A DNA stretch of 50,305 nucleotides from Nocardioides luteus. Its GTDB lineage: Bacteria; Actinomycetota; Actinomycetes; Propionibacteriales; Nocardioidaceae. Location of the stretch: assembly GCF_000960475.2 (NCBI RefSeq), contig NZ_JZDQ02000041.1, positions 1-50,305 on the forward strand. The letters are read 5' to 3'. The notes under the pieces were generated by a model. The model was not told where the DNA came from and searched no databases. It worked only from the letters and a program-made list of their open reading frames with translations. Shown here piece after piece: positions 8,735-16,758 of this stretch. Each line of letters begins with the position of its first letter. Within the stretch, counting starts at the first letter, position 1. Both the position numbers and the translations under genes were made by a program.

Positions 8735-11536
8735 TCAGGCGTCGCCGCCCTCCTGCATGATGCCCTTCGTCGCGGTCGGGTCGTCGATGCGGTAGGTGTC
8801 GAAGGCCTTCTTCACCAGCGCGGCGTCGATCTCGCCGGCCTCGGCCAGGGCCTGGAGGGCCTGGACGACGACGGACTGGGCGTCGATCTGGAAGAAGCGA
8901 CGCGCGGCCGGGCGGGTGTCGGCGAAGCCGAACCCGTCGGCGCCGAGGACGCGGTAGTCGTCCGGCACCCAGCGGGCGATCTGCAGCGGGACGGCCCGCA
9001 TGTAGTCGGAGACCGCGATGACGGGGCCGTTGGACGCCGAGAGCTTCTCGGTGACGTACGGCGTGCGCGGGGTCTCGCCCGGGTGGTTGAGGCTCCACTG
9101 CTCGGCGTCGATGGCGTCGCGGGCGAGCTCGTTCCACGAGGTGACCGACCAGGTGTCGGCGTTGACGCCCCAGTCCTCCTTGAGGATGCGGGCGGCCTCC
9201 TCGACCCACGGGAAGCCGACGCCGGAGGCCAGCAGGCGGACCTTCGGACCCTCGCCCTCGGCGGTCGAGACCTGGTGGATGCCCTTCAGGATGCCCTCGA
9301 CGTCGACGCCCTCGGGCTCCTTGGGCTGGCTGACCGGCTCGTTGTAGACGGTCAGGTAGAAGATCACGTTCTCGCCGTGCGGGTGCTCCTCGGAGGTCCC
9401 GTACATCCGCTCGAGGCCGCTCTGCATGATGTGGGAGACCTCGTAGGCGAACGCCGGGTCGTAGTGCACGACCGCCGGGTTGGTCGCCGCCAGCAGCGGG
9501 GAGTGACCGTCGGCGTGCTGGAGACCCTCACCGGTCAGCGTGGTGCGGCCGGCGGTGGCGCCGATCAGGAAGCCGCGGCCCATCATGTCGGCCATGGCCC
9601 AGATGGAGTCGCCGGTGCGCTGGAACCCGAACATCGAGTAGAAGATGTAGAACGGGATCATCGGCTCGCCGTGGGTGGCGTACGCCGTGCCGGCAGCGGT
9701 TGCCGAAGCGAGCGCCCCCGCCTCGGAGATGCCCTCGTGGAGCAGCTGGCCCTGCGCGGACTCCTTGTAGGAGAGCAACAACTTCCGGTCGACGCTCTCG
9801 TACTGCTGCCCGCCGGGGTTGTAGACCTTCGCGCTCGGGAACATGGCGTCCATGCCGAAGGTGCGGTACTCGTCGGGCGCGATCGGGACGATCCGCTTGC
9901 CGATCTCCGGGTCACGCATCCAGTCCTTGAGGAGCCGGACGGTGGCCATCGTGGAGGCGATCTTGTTCTTGCCGGAGCCCTGCTTGAGCTCGGAGTAGAC
10001 CTTGTCGCCCGGCAGGGTGAGCGGCTTGAACTCGACCCGGCGCTGGGGGAGCGGGCCACCGAGCTGCTTGCGGCGCTCCATCATGTATTCGATCTCGGCC
10101 GACTCCGGACCCGGGTTGAAGAACGGGGCCGCGCCGGTCTGCTCGTAGGTCGCCTCGAGCTCCTTGTCGGAGATCGGCAGGAGCAGGCGGTCGCGGAACT
10201 TCTTCAGGTCCGCCATGGTCAGCTTCTTCATCTGGTGGGTGGCGTTCTTGCCCTCCAGCGCGTCGATCGTCCAGCCCTTGATGGTGTGGGCCAGGATCAC
10301 GGTCGGCTGCCCGACGGTCTTGGTGGCCGCGTCGAAGGCCGCGTAGACCTTGCGGTAGTCGTGGCCGCCGCGGGGGAGCTTGCGGATCTGCTCGTCGCTC
10401 ATCTGCTCGACCATCTTGCGCAGGCGCGGGTCGGAGCCGAAGAAGTTCTCCCGGACGTAGGCACCGGTCTCGACCGAGTAGGTCTGGAACTGGCCGTCGG
10501 GGGTGGAGTTCATCTTGTTGACCAGGACGCCGTCGACGTCCTTGGCGAGCAGCTGGTCCCACTCGCGGCCCCAGATGACCTTGATGACGTTCCAGCCGGC
10601 GCCGCGGAAGTTGGACTCCAGCTCCTGGATGACCTTGCCGTTGCCGGTCACCGGGCCGTCGAGCTGCTGCAGGTTGCAGTTGACCACCCAGACCAGGTTG
10701 TCGAGCTCCTCACGAGCGGCCACCCGGATGGCGCCGAGCGACTCGGGCTCACCCATCTCGCCGTCGCCGAGGAAGGCCCACACGCGCTGGTCGGAGGTGT
10801 CCTTGATGCCGCGGTTCTGCAGGTAGCGGTTGAACCGCGCCTGGTAGATCGAGTTGATCCCGGTCAGGCCCATGGAGACCGTCGGGAACTCCCAGAAGTC
10901 CGGCATCAGGCGCGGGTGCGGGTAGGAGGAGATGCCCTGGCCGACGCCGTGCTGCACCTCCTGACGGAAGCGGAACAGCTGCTCCTCGGTGAGCCGGCCC
11001 TCGAGGAACGCGCGGGCGTAGATGCCGGGGGAGGCGTGGCCCTGGATGAAGACCTGGTCGCCGCCGCCGGGGTGGTCCTTGCCGCGGAAGAAGTGGTTGA
11101 AGCCGACCTCGTAGAGGCTCGCGGAGGACTGGTAGGTGGCGATGTGGCCGCCCACCTCCAGGCCCTTGCGGTTGGCGGAGGAGACCATGACGGCGGCGTT
11201 CCAGCGGATGAAGGCGCGGATGCGTCGCTCGATGTCCTCATCGCCCGGGAACCACGGCTCGCGGTCGGAGGGGATGGTGTTGATGTAGTCGGTGCTTCGC
11301 AGGGCCGGGACGCCGACGGACTGCTCCCGGGCGCGCTCCAGAAGACGCAGCATGACGTAGCGGGCCCGCTCGCGCCCGCTCGACTCGAGCATCGCGTCGA
11401 ACGAGCCGAGCCACTCACTGGTCTCTTCGGGATCGATGTCCGGAAGCTGGGTCGGTAGACCCTCGTGGATTACGGTCGGCTGGGCGGGGGTAGGGCCCTG
11501 CGGACCACCAGTCGTCTTGGTGGATTCTTCGGTCAC
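8735..11536 (-). CDS. aceE: Pyruvate dehydrogenase E1 component, homodimeric type
   Basis: E1 decarboxylates pyruvate with thiamine diphosphate and passes the acetyl group to E2, giving acetyl-CoA, the feedstock for the fatty-acid genes next door. The 933-aa protein closely follows actinobacterial AceE: LPDIDPEETSEWL (31-43), PGGGDQVFIQGHASPG (156-171), PHPRLMPDFWEFPTVSMG (207-223) and the ThDP motif GDGE at 257-260. I chose GTG 11536, which gives the expected short variable N-terminus. The in-frame extension to 11782 runs antisense to the sugar kinase and looks non-coding. The gene is divergent from that kinase, with 124 bases between the start codons. Confidence 0.95.
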   Translation of the reverse strand: MTEESTKTTGGPQGPTPAQPTVIHEGLPTQLPDIDPEETSEWLGSFDAMLESSGRERARYVMLRLLERAREQSVGVPALRSTDYINTIPSDREPWFPGDEDIERRIRAFIRWNAAVMVSSANRKGLEVGGHIATYQSSASLYEVGFNHFFRGKDHPGGGDQVFIQGHASPGIYARAFLEGRLTEEQLFRFRQEVQHGVGQGISSYPHPRLMPDFWEFPTVSMGLTGINSIYQARFNRYLQNRGIKDTSDQRVWAFLGDGEMGEPESLGAIRVAAREELDNLVWVVNCNLQQLDGPVTGNGKVIQELESNFRGAGWNVIKVIWGREWDQLLAKDVDGVLVNKMNSTPDGQFQTYSVETGAYVRENFFGSDPRLRKMVEQMSDEQIRKLPRGGHDYRKVYAAFDAATKTVGQPTVILAHTIKGWTIDALEGKNATHQMKKLTMADLKKFRDRLLLPISDKELEATYEQTGAAPFFNPGPESAEIEYMMERRKQLGGPLPQRRVEFKPLTLPGDKVYSELKQGSGKNKIASTMATVRLLKDWMRDPEIGKRIVPIAPDEYRTFGMDAMFPSAKVYNPGGQQYESVDRKLLLSYKESAQGQLLHEGISEAGALASATAAGTAYATHGEPMIPFYIFYSMFGFQRTGDSIWAMADMMGRGFLIGATAGRTTLTGEGLQHADGHSPLLAATNPAVVHYDPAFAYEVSHIMQSGLERMYGTSEEHPHGENVIFYLTVYNEPVSQPKEPEGVDVEGILKGIHQVSTAEGEGPKVRLLASGVGFPWVEEAARILKEDWGVNADTWSVTSWNELARDAIDAEQWSLNHPGETPRTPYVTEKLSASNGPVIAVSDYMRAVPLQIARWVPDDYRVLGADGFGFADTRPAARRFFQIDAQSVVVQALQALAEAGEIDAALVKKAFDTYRIDDPTATKGIMQEGGDA

Positions 11537-11647
11537 ATCCTCAATGGTCGCACGCGACCGAGAGCGGTTGCCCACCCGCGGTGGGTTACTGGACAGTAGG
11601 AGGTTTCTGCTGGTCAACCCCGAAAAATCGTTCGTACGCCGAGTTGC

Positions 11648-11653
11648 TAATCT
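11648..11653 (+). promoter_or_regulatory. Likely -10 element for a leaderless kinase mRNA
   Basis: TAATCT sits 7 bases before the GTG at 11661, and no Shine-Dalgarno sequence is visible. This arrangement is typical of leaderless transcripts, which are common in Actinobacteria. Confidence 0.4.
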
Positions 11654-11660
11654 GCCGCCC

Positions 11661-12554
11661 GTGACTAGCCTGGATCGTGACAATGCCGCTGCCGACGTTT
11701 TGGTGGTAGGTGAAGCATTGGTCGACGTGGTCACGACCGCCGACGGCGCGACCCAGGACCACCCCGGCGGGAGCGGCGCCAACGTCGCGGTCGCGCTGGG
11801 CCGGCTCGGCCGCCCGGTCCGCTACGCGGCCTCCTACGCCGACGACGCCCGTGGGCAGGCGCTCGCCGCCCACCTGGCCGGCTCCGGGGTCGAGATGGCC
11901 TGCGACCCACACGTGCTCGACCGCACCTCGACCGCGCAGGCCACCATCACCGCCGACGGGTCGGCGACGTACGTCTTCGACGTGGAGTGGAAGCTCGGCG
12001 AGGTCGCGGTGGGGACGCCGCGGTTCGTCCACGTGGGCTCGCTCGGGCCGGTGCTCTCGCCCGGTGCCGAGACGGTCTTCGAGCTGCTCGACGGGCTTTC
12101 GGACTCTGTGCGGGTCATCTACGACATCAACATGCGGCCCACCCTGACCGGGACCGGACCGGAGGTCGTCTCGCGGATCGAGCGGGCGGCGGCGTACGCC
12201 GATGTGGTCAAGGCCAGCGACGAGGATCTGGAGACCCTCTACCCCGGGATCGGGCTCGACAAGGCGGCCGCGCGGCTGCTCGAGCTCGGCGCCGGGGCGG
12301 TCGCGATCACCCGCGGTGGCGACGGAGCCAGCTGGATCACTGCGAGCGAGCGGATCGACGTCGCGGCCCAGAAGGTGACGGTCGTGGACACGATCGGCGC
12401 CGGCGACACCTTCTCCGCCGGCCTCGTCGACGCGCTCTGGGACGACTTCGACCGCGACCGGCGCGAGGTGCTCGCCCACGGCGTCCGGGCGGCGGCGGTC
12501 ACCGTCTCGCGCGCCGGTGCCAACCCGCCGACCCGGGCCGAGCTGGACGCCTAG
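11661..12554 (+). CDS. PfkB-family sugar kinase (fructokinase-like)
   Basis: A 297-aa ribokinase/PfkB-fold kinase. The first signature is the GGSGANVAVALGRLG block near residues 35-50, and the second is DTIGAGDTFSAG with the catalytic base Asp249. The opening VVGEALVDVV and overall length fit bacterial fructokinases and 2-keto-3-deoxygluconate kinases; substrate cannot be settled from sequence. A fructokinase would suit the mannose-isomerase-like gene at 23.3 kb, whose product could be fructose. The gene is divergent from aceE and convergent with the sigma factor, and the two stop codons interlock in CTAG (12551-12554). The start is GTG 11661, probably leaderless; upstream in-frame starts overlap aceE. 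Confidence 0.85.
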   Translation: MTSLDRDNAAADVLVVGEALVDVVTTADGATQDHPGGSGANVAVALGRLGRPVRYAASYADDARGQALAAHLAGSGVEMACDPHVLDRTSTAQATITADGSATYVFDVEWKLGEVAVGTPRFVHVGSLGPVLSPGAETVFELLDGLSDSVRVIYDINMRPTLTGTGPEVVSRIERAAAYADVVKASDEDLETLYPGIGLDKAAARLLELGAGAVAITRGGDGASWITASERIDVAAQKVTVVDTIGAGDTFSAGLVDALWDDFDRDRREVLAHGVRAAAVTVSRAGANPPTRAELDA

Positions 12555-13120
12555 GCCGAGTCTTCGAGGCCGGCCCGGAGGGCCGCCCGGGCGCGATGCA
12601 GGCGTGACTTCATCGCGGGCAGGCTCAGGCCCAGGTGCTTCGCGACCGTTCTGCCGCTGTAGCCGTGCACGTCGCGCAGCAGCAGCACCTGCCGTTGGTC
12701 GGGCGGAAGCTCCGCGATGGCCGCGGCGACGAGACGAGCCTCGATCCCTGCCAGGGCGGCCTCCTCCGCCGACGAGCTCGGTCGAAGGGGCAGATCGGTC
12801 GCCTCGGCGAGGACGTGCCTCCTGCTGATGGTCCAGCGGCGTACGCACTCGTTGCGCACGATGGTGAACATCCACGACGCCAGCGCTCCGGTCGCTCGCA
12901 GCGTCCCGATCTTGCGGTAGAGGATGACCAGCGCCTCCTGCGTCGCGTCCTCCGCGTCCTGTTCGCTCAGGCACAGCGACATGGCGAACCGCCGGACGTG
13001 CGGGTGGGCACCCTCGACGAGCACCGAGATCGCGGCCGCGTCGCCGGCCTGCGCCGACCGGACGACTGCCGTGTCGGGCCAGGAGCGGCGCCTCTCCGTC
13101 TGTTGGTTCGCCACGGTCAC
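12551..13120 (-). CDS. ECF-type RNA polymerase sigma factor
   Basis: A 189-aa sigma-70 family protein of ECF type. Region 2 lies at about 25-95 (DAEDATQEALVILYRKIGTL ... SWMFTIVRNECVRRW) and region 4 at about 130-185 (ELPPDQRQVLLLRDVHGYS ... MKSRLHRARAAL). No anti-sigma factor gene is adjacent. Instead GTG 13120 overlaps the stop of the redoxin gene (GTGA), so the sigma factor is probably translationally coupled to a redox protein. It is the last gene of a four-gene minus-strand operon. The ECF group cannot be assigned by eye. Confidence 0.9.
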   Translation of the reverse strand: MTVANQQTERRRSWPDTAVVRSAQAGDAAAISVLVEGAHPHVRRFAMSLCLSEQDAEDATQEALVILYRKIGTLRATGALASWMFTIVRNECVRRWTISRRHVLAEATDLPLRPSSSAEEAALAGIEARLVAAAIAELPPDQRQVLLLRDVHGYSGRTVAKHLGLSLPAMKSRLHRARAALRAGLEDSA

Positions 13121-13572
13121 CCCGCGTGTTGGGGCAGGGCGTCGAGCGCCGCGAGGACATCGCGGTGACGGTATCCGCCGGTGGGCATGGTGACGATGTC
13201 GGCGTAGGTGACCCGGCCGGTGGCGTCGACGACGACCGTTCCGGACTGCATCATCGAGCCGAGCAGGCGGCGGGCGAGGCCGAGGTCACCGTGGAGGCCG
13301 GGGACGACGGGGAACGGGATCCGTCGCCGCTCCACCCAGGCCTGGGCCGCGGTCGCCTCCTGCGGGACAGCGATCAGGACGCGAACGCCTCGGTCGCGGA
13401 AGTCCTTCGCGTTGGACGTGAGGGTGCGTACGTGGGCGTTGCACATCATGCAGGTCGTGGTTCGCATGAAGTAGACGAGTGTTCCCCGGTGGCCTTCCCC
13501 GAGGAGATCGGCCGTCGTGCCGTCGCTCAGCTGCACGGAGGTGGACTCGAGCGTGCTTCCTACGTCGATCAC
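13117..13572 (-). CDS. Redoxin / peroxiredoxin-like thioredoxin-fold protein
   Basis: A 151-aa AhpC/TSA-like protein with the active-site segment RTTTCMMCNAH, giving Cys41 and Cys44 as a CxxC pair at the place of the peroxidatic Cys. It starts MIDVGSTLESTSVQLSDG and has no signal peptide, so it should act in the cytoplasm. GTG 13572 has a clear ribosome binding site (GAGAGGAA). It is preceded by 92 bases after the FAD oxidoreductase gene and overlaps the ECF sigma gene. It could reduce peroxides or act as a redox switch for the sigma factor; both are inference. Confidence 0.82.
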   Translation of the reverse strand: MIDVGSTLESTSVQLSDGTTADLLGEGHRGTLVYFMRTTTCMMCNAHVRTLTSNAKDFRDRGVRVLIAVPQEATAAQAWVERRRIPFPVVPGLHGDLGLARRLLGSMMQSGTVVVDATGRVTYADIVTMPTGGYRHRDVLAALDALPQHAG

Positions 13573-13664
13573 GTGTGTTCCTCTCTGTTCCGCCCGCGGC
13601 GCGGGCTGTCGCAGACAGGAGTGGTCCGGGGTGCAAAAGGATTCACCTCGGCCGCGGTCGGCGA

Positions 13665-14627
13665 TCAGCCGGACCCGAGCCGCTCGGCGAGCGTACGTCC
13701 CAGCCAGGCCGCCGAGCGGATGGCGCTGCCGCAGTTGGCGATGAGGACGCCCGGGCTGGGCTCGTCGACCACCAGGGTCTTCTGCGCGGTGTCGACGCCC
13801 CAGAGGATGTCGTCGACGCGGGCATCGCGGAGCCAGGGGAGCGTCGCGGCGAGCCCGCTGTCGAGGATCTCCTTCCAGTGGTCGACGGGGCCCGAGGTGT
13901 CCTCGTCCGCGACGATGTCCTCCTGGCCGACGAGGACTCGCAGGTCGCCGTCGATGAGCTTCACGAAGACGTAGCCGAAGCCGTCGCCGACCGGCACGAT
14001 CGTGTGCGGCAGCAGCTCGCGCTCGGGCGGAACCGGGAGGTCGAGCACGAAGAGCTGGCGCTTCTCGGGCTCCGCGCTGGCCTGCGGGAACACCGAGGCG
14101 TTCGCCGCGCCCATCGCGCCGAGGACGCGGCCCGCGCGGATCGCGCCGCGGGAGGTCTCGACCACATGACCGCTGCCGTCGGGGCGTACGCCGGTGACGA
14201 GCGCGTCCACGAACATCGCTCCCGCTTCCTGCGCCTGGTCGCGGAGCATCCCGACGAGCCCGGTCGCGGAGACGTTGAGCGCGGGGATGTGCTCGCCGGT
14301 GTGCAGCAGGTGGTAGGTGTTCTCGATCATCCCCAGGTCGGCGCCGGGTGCGGCGCCGCGGATGAACTGCTCGGTCTGGGTCGTCATCTCGCGCTTGACC
14401 GGGTCGGGCCACGTCCACCGGATGCTGCCACCCGAGTAGCGGTAGGTCGCGACGTGGTCGGGGTCGTCGGCGGGGTCGTGGTCGATGAGGACCACCCGCA
14501 GGCCGGGCCGGGCAAGGAACGTGGCCGTCGCGGCGCCGATCGGGCCCGCCCCACAGATCGCCACGTCGGCCTCCGCAGGCAGCGTCATGAGTCGGTCAGC
14601 GGACAGGTCGGCGGGGAGATCAGTCAA
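13665..14627 (-). CDS. FAD-dependent oxidoreductase (DAO-like)
   Basis: A 320-aa flavoprotein with an N-terminal Rossmann dinucleotide site AICGAGPIGAATATFLA (about 23-39) and the acidic end of strand 2 (VVLIDHD). The C-terminal FAD contact region GVLIANCGSAIRSAAWLG is DAO-like. I cannot assign the substrate. The start is an unusual TTG at 14627, supported by GGAAGGA 5 bases upstream and by a TTGA overlap with the stop of the preceding ligase gene. The next gene, a redoxin, begins 92 bases later. Together they suggest an enzyme acting on a gamma-glutamyl or amino-acid-derived substrate, which is speculative. Confidence 0.82.
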   Translation of the reverse strand: MTDLPADLSADRLMTLPAEADVAICGAGPIGAATATFLARPGLRVVLIDHDPADDPDHVATYRYSGGSIRWTWPDPVKREMTTQTEQFIRGAAPGADLGMIENTYHLLHTGEHIPALNVSATGLVGMLRDQAQEAGAMFVDALVTGVRPDGSGHVVETSRGAIRAGRVLGAMGAANASVFPQASAEPEKRQLFVLDLPVPPERELLPHTIVPVGDGFGYVFVKLIDGDLRVLVGQEDIVADEDTSGPVDHWKEILDSGLAATLPWLRDARVDDILWGVDTAQKTLVVDEPSPGVLIANCGSAIRSAAWLGRTLAERLGSG

Positions 14628-15715
14628 CGAAGTCCTTCCGGGTGGTACATCAGGCCGGTGCGCGAATAGGCGTCCAGCAGGCTATCGGCTGGGGTGCGTC
14701 CCTGGCTCAGCAACTGGTCCAGACCATCGAGGTGGCCGAGTTCGTTCCGCAGATCAGCACGTTCGGCGAGCGCACGCCGGGCCGAGGCGAGCACCCGACG
14801 GGCCCCGGCGGCGATCTCCGGGTCGGCGAACGCCGCGGTCGCGGCGCGCTGGTGGAGGTCGCGACCGGGCCGGTCGGCCAGCCCGGGCAGGTCGTCGGCG
14901 AGGCAGACGCCGAGCGTCAGGGCAGCGCCGGCGAGCAGCAGGTCGCGGGAGAGGAAGGCGTCGAAGGCCTTGAACTCGATCCGTCCCTCCTCGCGTGGGA
15001 TCCGCGGCGGGTGGACCATCGTGGGCTCGGCGCCGGCGGGCGGGTCGACGAAGCAGCGCGCCGCCACCCGGCGCCAGGTGCGCTCGTAGGTGCGCTTGCT
15101 GGGGCCGTGCCAGACCTTCCCGGCATGGAACGGCGAGCTGAAGCTGAACGGCACCATGAAGGGGCTGTAGTAGGTCAGCCGGCGGGTCAGCTCGACCACC
15201 TGGTCCGCGGAGAGCCCGGGGAAGGAGAGGTTGATGTCGGGGCCGTAGCTCAGGTTGGAGACCTCGGCGTGGTCGTACTCACGGTGCTCGGCCCGCATCT
15301 GCCGCTCCCACTCGTTGAGCGGCGGGTCGAGGACGTACGCCTCGCGGACCGGGTTGAAGCCGACCAGGCCCAGGCGCAGGCCGAGGGGCGCGAGGCGCTT
15401 GGCGATGTCGTCCTCCAGCTCGACGAGCCGGTCGGCGGCCTCGGTGGTGCTCGAGCAGATCGGGGTGCGGATCTCGACGCCCTTGACGAGCATCGTCGTG
15501 AACGTGCCGTCGACGTCGAACCGCTCGTCGCCCTCGAGGTACCAGTAGCCGCTCTTGATGCCGAGGTCGCCACGGACGAGGCCGTCGTCGGTGGCGCCCG
15601 AGCCGTCGGAGAGGGCACGTTGGAGGGCGTCGAAGTCGAGGTCTCCGAAGTCGTGGAAGGTGCCCGACTCCGTGACCAGGGCATACTCGAACTCGAACCC
15701 GGTGGAGTAGAGCAC
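14624..15715 (-). CDS. Glutamate-cysteine ligase family protein (GCS2)
   Basis: A 363-aa carboxylate-amine ligase of the GCS2 type. The N-terminal GFEFEYALV, the charged strand VDGTFTTMLVKGVEIRTPI and the central SYGPDINLSFPG ... SPFMVPFSFSSPFHAG are family features for binding glutamate and ATP. The true product is uncertain: gamma-glutamylcysteine, as with EgtA in ergothioneine synthesis, or another gamma-glutamyl amide. None of the other ergothioneine genes is next to it. GTG 15715 has no ribosome binding site but TAGAGT lies 6 bases upstream, so a leaderless transcript is likely. It is first in the operon ligase - FAD oxidoreductase - redoxin - ECF sigma. Confidence 0.82.
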   Translation of the reverse strand: MLYSTGFEFEYALVTESGTFHDFGDLDFDALQRALSDGSGATDDGLVRGDLGIKSGYWYLEGDERFDVDGTFTTMLVKGVEIRTPICSSTTEAADRLVELEDDIAKRLAPLGLRLGLVGFNPVREAYVLDPPLNEWERQMRAEHREYDHAEVSNLSYGPDINLSFPGLSADQVVELTRRLTYYSPFMVPFSFSSPFHAGKVWHGPSKRTYERTWRRVAARCFVDPPAGAEPTMVHPPRIPREEGRIEFKAFDAFLSRDLLLAGAALTLGVCLADDLPGLADRPGRDLHQRAATAAFADPEIAAGARRVLASARRALAERADLRNELGHLDGLDQLLSQGRTPADSLLDAYSRTGLMYHPEGLR

Positions 15716-15763
15716 GGCGCAACTCTAGGGCAGTGGGCGAGCGGTCATCGCATTTCTCGGGAA

Positions 15764-15782
15764 TTAGGTTAGGCTCCCCTCA
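15764..15782 (+). promoter_or_regulatory. IdeR/DtxR-type iron box
   Basis: The 19-mer TTAGGTTAGGCTCCCCTCA matches the actinobacterial iron-box consensus TTAGGTTAGGCTAACCTAA at 16 of 19 positions. It also contains the likely -10 (TAGGCT), 6 bases before the ATG at 15782. The left half is perfect. Iron-bound repressor here would block the promoter and start codon directly. Confidence 0.72.
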
Positions 15783-16567
15783 TGTTTCGCGCGGTGAAGC
15801 CGGAGTCCAAGCCGGAGACGCGGGTCGTGGTCACCTCGACCCGGCGGCTCAGTGCTGGGATGACCCGCGTCCACTTCCGCGCCGAGGACCTGTCCGCGTT
15901 CGAGGGCAGCGTGTGCACCGACCGGTTCCTGCGTCTGGAGATCCCGGCCGGTGACGGCTCCACCGTCTGCCGCACCTACACCGCGCTGGACCCCTCCGTC
16001 GCCGAGGGCACCCTGGCCGTCGACTTCGTGCACCACGGTGACGAGGGCGTCGCCGGCCGGTGGGCCGCCACCGCCGGCCCGGGTGACGTGCTCACCGTGC
16101 GCGGGCCCGGTGGGACGTACGCTCCGGACCCGGCTGCCGACTGGCACCTGCTCGTCGGCGACGAGTCCGGTCTGCCGGCGATCCGGGCGGCGCTGGCGGC
16201 GCTGCCGGCCGACGCGGTCGGCTACGCGGTGATCGAGGTGCCCGGGCCGGACCACGTGCAGCCGCTCGCCGCCCCCGCCGGGGTCGAGGTGCGCTGGGTG
16301 GACGCCACCGTCGACCCGCCCCTGGAGGCCGTCGTGCGTGGGCTGCCGTGGCTGCTCGGCCGGGTGCATGCCTTCGTGCACGGCGAGGCCGAGGTCACGA
16401 TGCAGCGGATCCGTCCCTACCTTCTGCGTGAGCGCGGGATGCCACGCGGTGACCTGTCGATCTCCGGCTACTGGCGTCGCGGCAACAACGAGGACAGCTT
16501 CCGGGTGTGGAAGCGCGGACAGGCTGCCGACCGGCAGGCTGCGTACGCCGGCCAGGGGCTGCGGTAA
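15782..16567 (+). CDS. Siderophore-interacting protein, FAD-binding ferric-siderophore reductase
   Basis: A 261-aa SIP/ViuB-family flavoprotein that reduces ferric siderophores in the cytoplasm to release iron. The N-terminal FAD domain has DRFLRLEIP and CRTYTALDP (RxYT/S-type FAD contact, about residues 64-68), followed by DFVHHGDEGVAGRWAA. The C-terminal half carries WHLLVGDESGLPAI (NAD(P)H side) and ends with YWRRGNNEDSFRVWKRG, typical of the family. The ATG lies inside the apparent iron box and the mRNA is probably leaderless. No siderophore transporter or synthesis gene is adjacent. Confidence 0.93.
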   Translation: MFRAVKPESKPETRVVVTSTRRLSAGMTRVHFRAEDLSAFEGSVCTDRFLRLEIPAGDGSTVCRTYTALDPSVAEGTLAVDFVHHGDEGVAGRWAATAGPGDVLTVRGPGGTYAPDPAADWHLLVGDESGLPAIRAALAALPADAVGYAVIEVPGPDHVQPLAAPAGVEVRWVDATVDPPLEAVVRGLPWLLGRVHAFVHGEAEVTMQRIRPYLLRERGMPRGDLSISGYWRRGNNEDSFRVWKRGQAADRQAAYAGQGLR

Positions 16568-16570
16568 CCT
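16565..16570 (+). promoter_or_regulatory. Likely -10 element of the chloramphenicol leader transcript
   Basis: TAACCT overlaps the stop codon of the siderophore-interacting protein and lies 7 bases before the ATG of the 21-codon leader ORF, consistent with a leaderless start. Confidence 0.4.
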
Positions 16571-16577
16571 ACTCGCC

Positions 16578-16643
16578 ATGTCGAGCCCTGAGGCAGCCAC
16601 TGTGGGGGCTTTCGGTCACGCCGTCAGCCCCCTGAACCACTGA
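16578..16643 (+). CDS. Leader peptide upstream of the chloramphenicol efflux gene
   Basis: This short ORF encodes 21 residues (MSSPEAATVGAFGHAVSPLN-H). It is out of proportion to any other role here and sits before a Cmx-type gene; inducible resistance with leader-peptide attenuation is established for this efflux family in Actinobacteria. Codons 4-7 (CTGAGGCAG, 16588-16596) can pair with CTGCCTCGG (16741-16749), which covers the ribosome binding site of the efflux gene. A second hairpin inside the ORF (GGGGGCT 16604-16610 with AGCCCCC 16626-16632) competes. Ribosome stalling on the leader could therefore open the downstream site. The mechanism is inferred. Confidence 0.6.
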   Translation: MSSPEAATVGAFGHAVSPLNH

Positions 16644-16684
16644 GGTTCGAGCCCTCCCGCCCCTGACGCGTTCCGCGCGGGCGG
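16604..16684 (+). promoter_or_regulatory. Attenuator hairpins in the efflux leader
   Basis: Two stems are visible: GGGGGCT/AGCCCCC (16604-16610 with 16626-16632) and CCGCCC/GGGCGG (16657-16662 with 16679-16684). A 9-bp long-range pairing (16588-16596 with 16741-16749, one G-U) would mask the efflux ribosome binding site GGAG at 16748-16751. Confidence 0.5.
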
Positions 16685-16758
16685 TCGTTCGGTCATCCCC
16701 GGGTGCTGGCCGTGGTGACGAGACGCCTTTCGTCCGTTTCCTGCCTCGGAGTATCCAC

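Noticed and set aside
11537..11782. N-terminal extension of aceE
   Set aside because: It overlaps the start of the divergent kinase and has no similarity to AceE N-termini.
16643..16660. GGTTCGAGCCCTC resembling a tRNA T arm
   Set aside because: No acceptor, anticodon or D arm can be built around it; it lies in the efflux leader.
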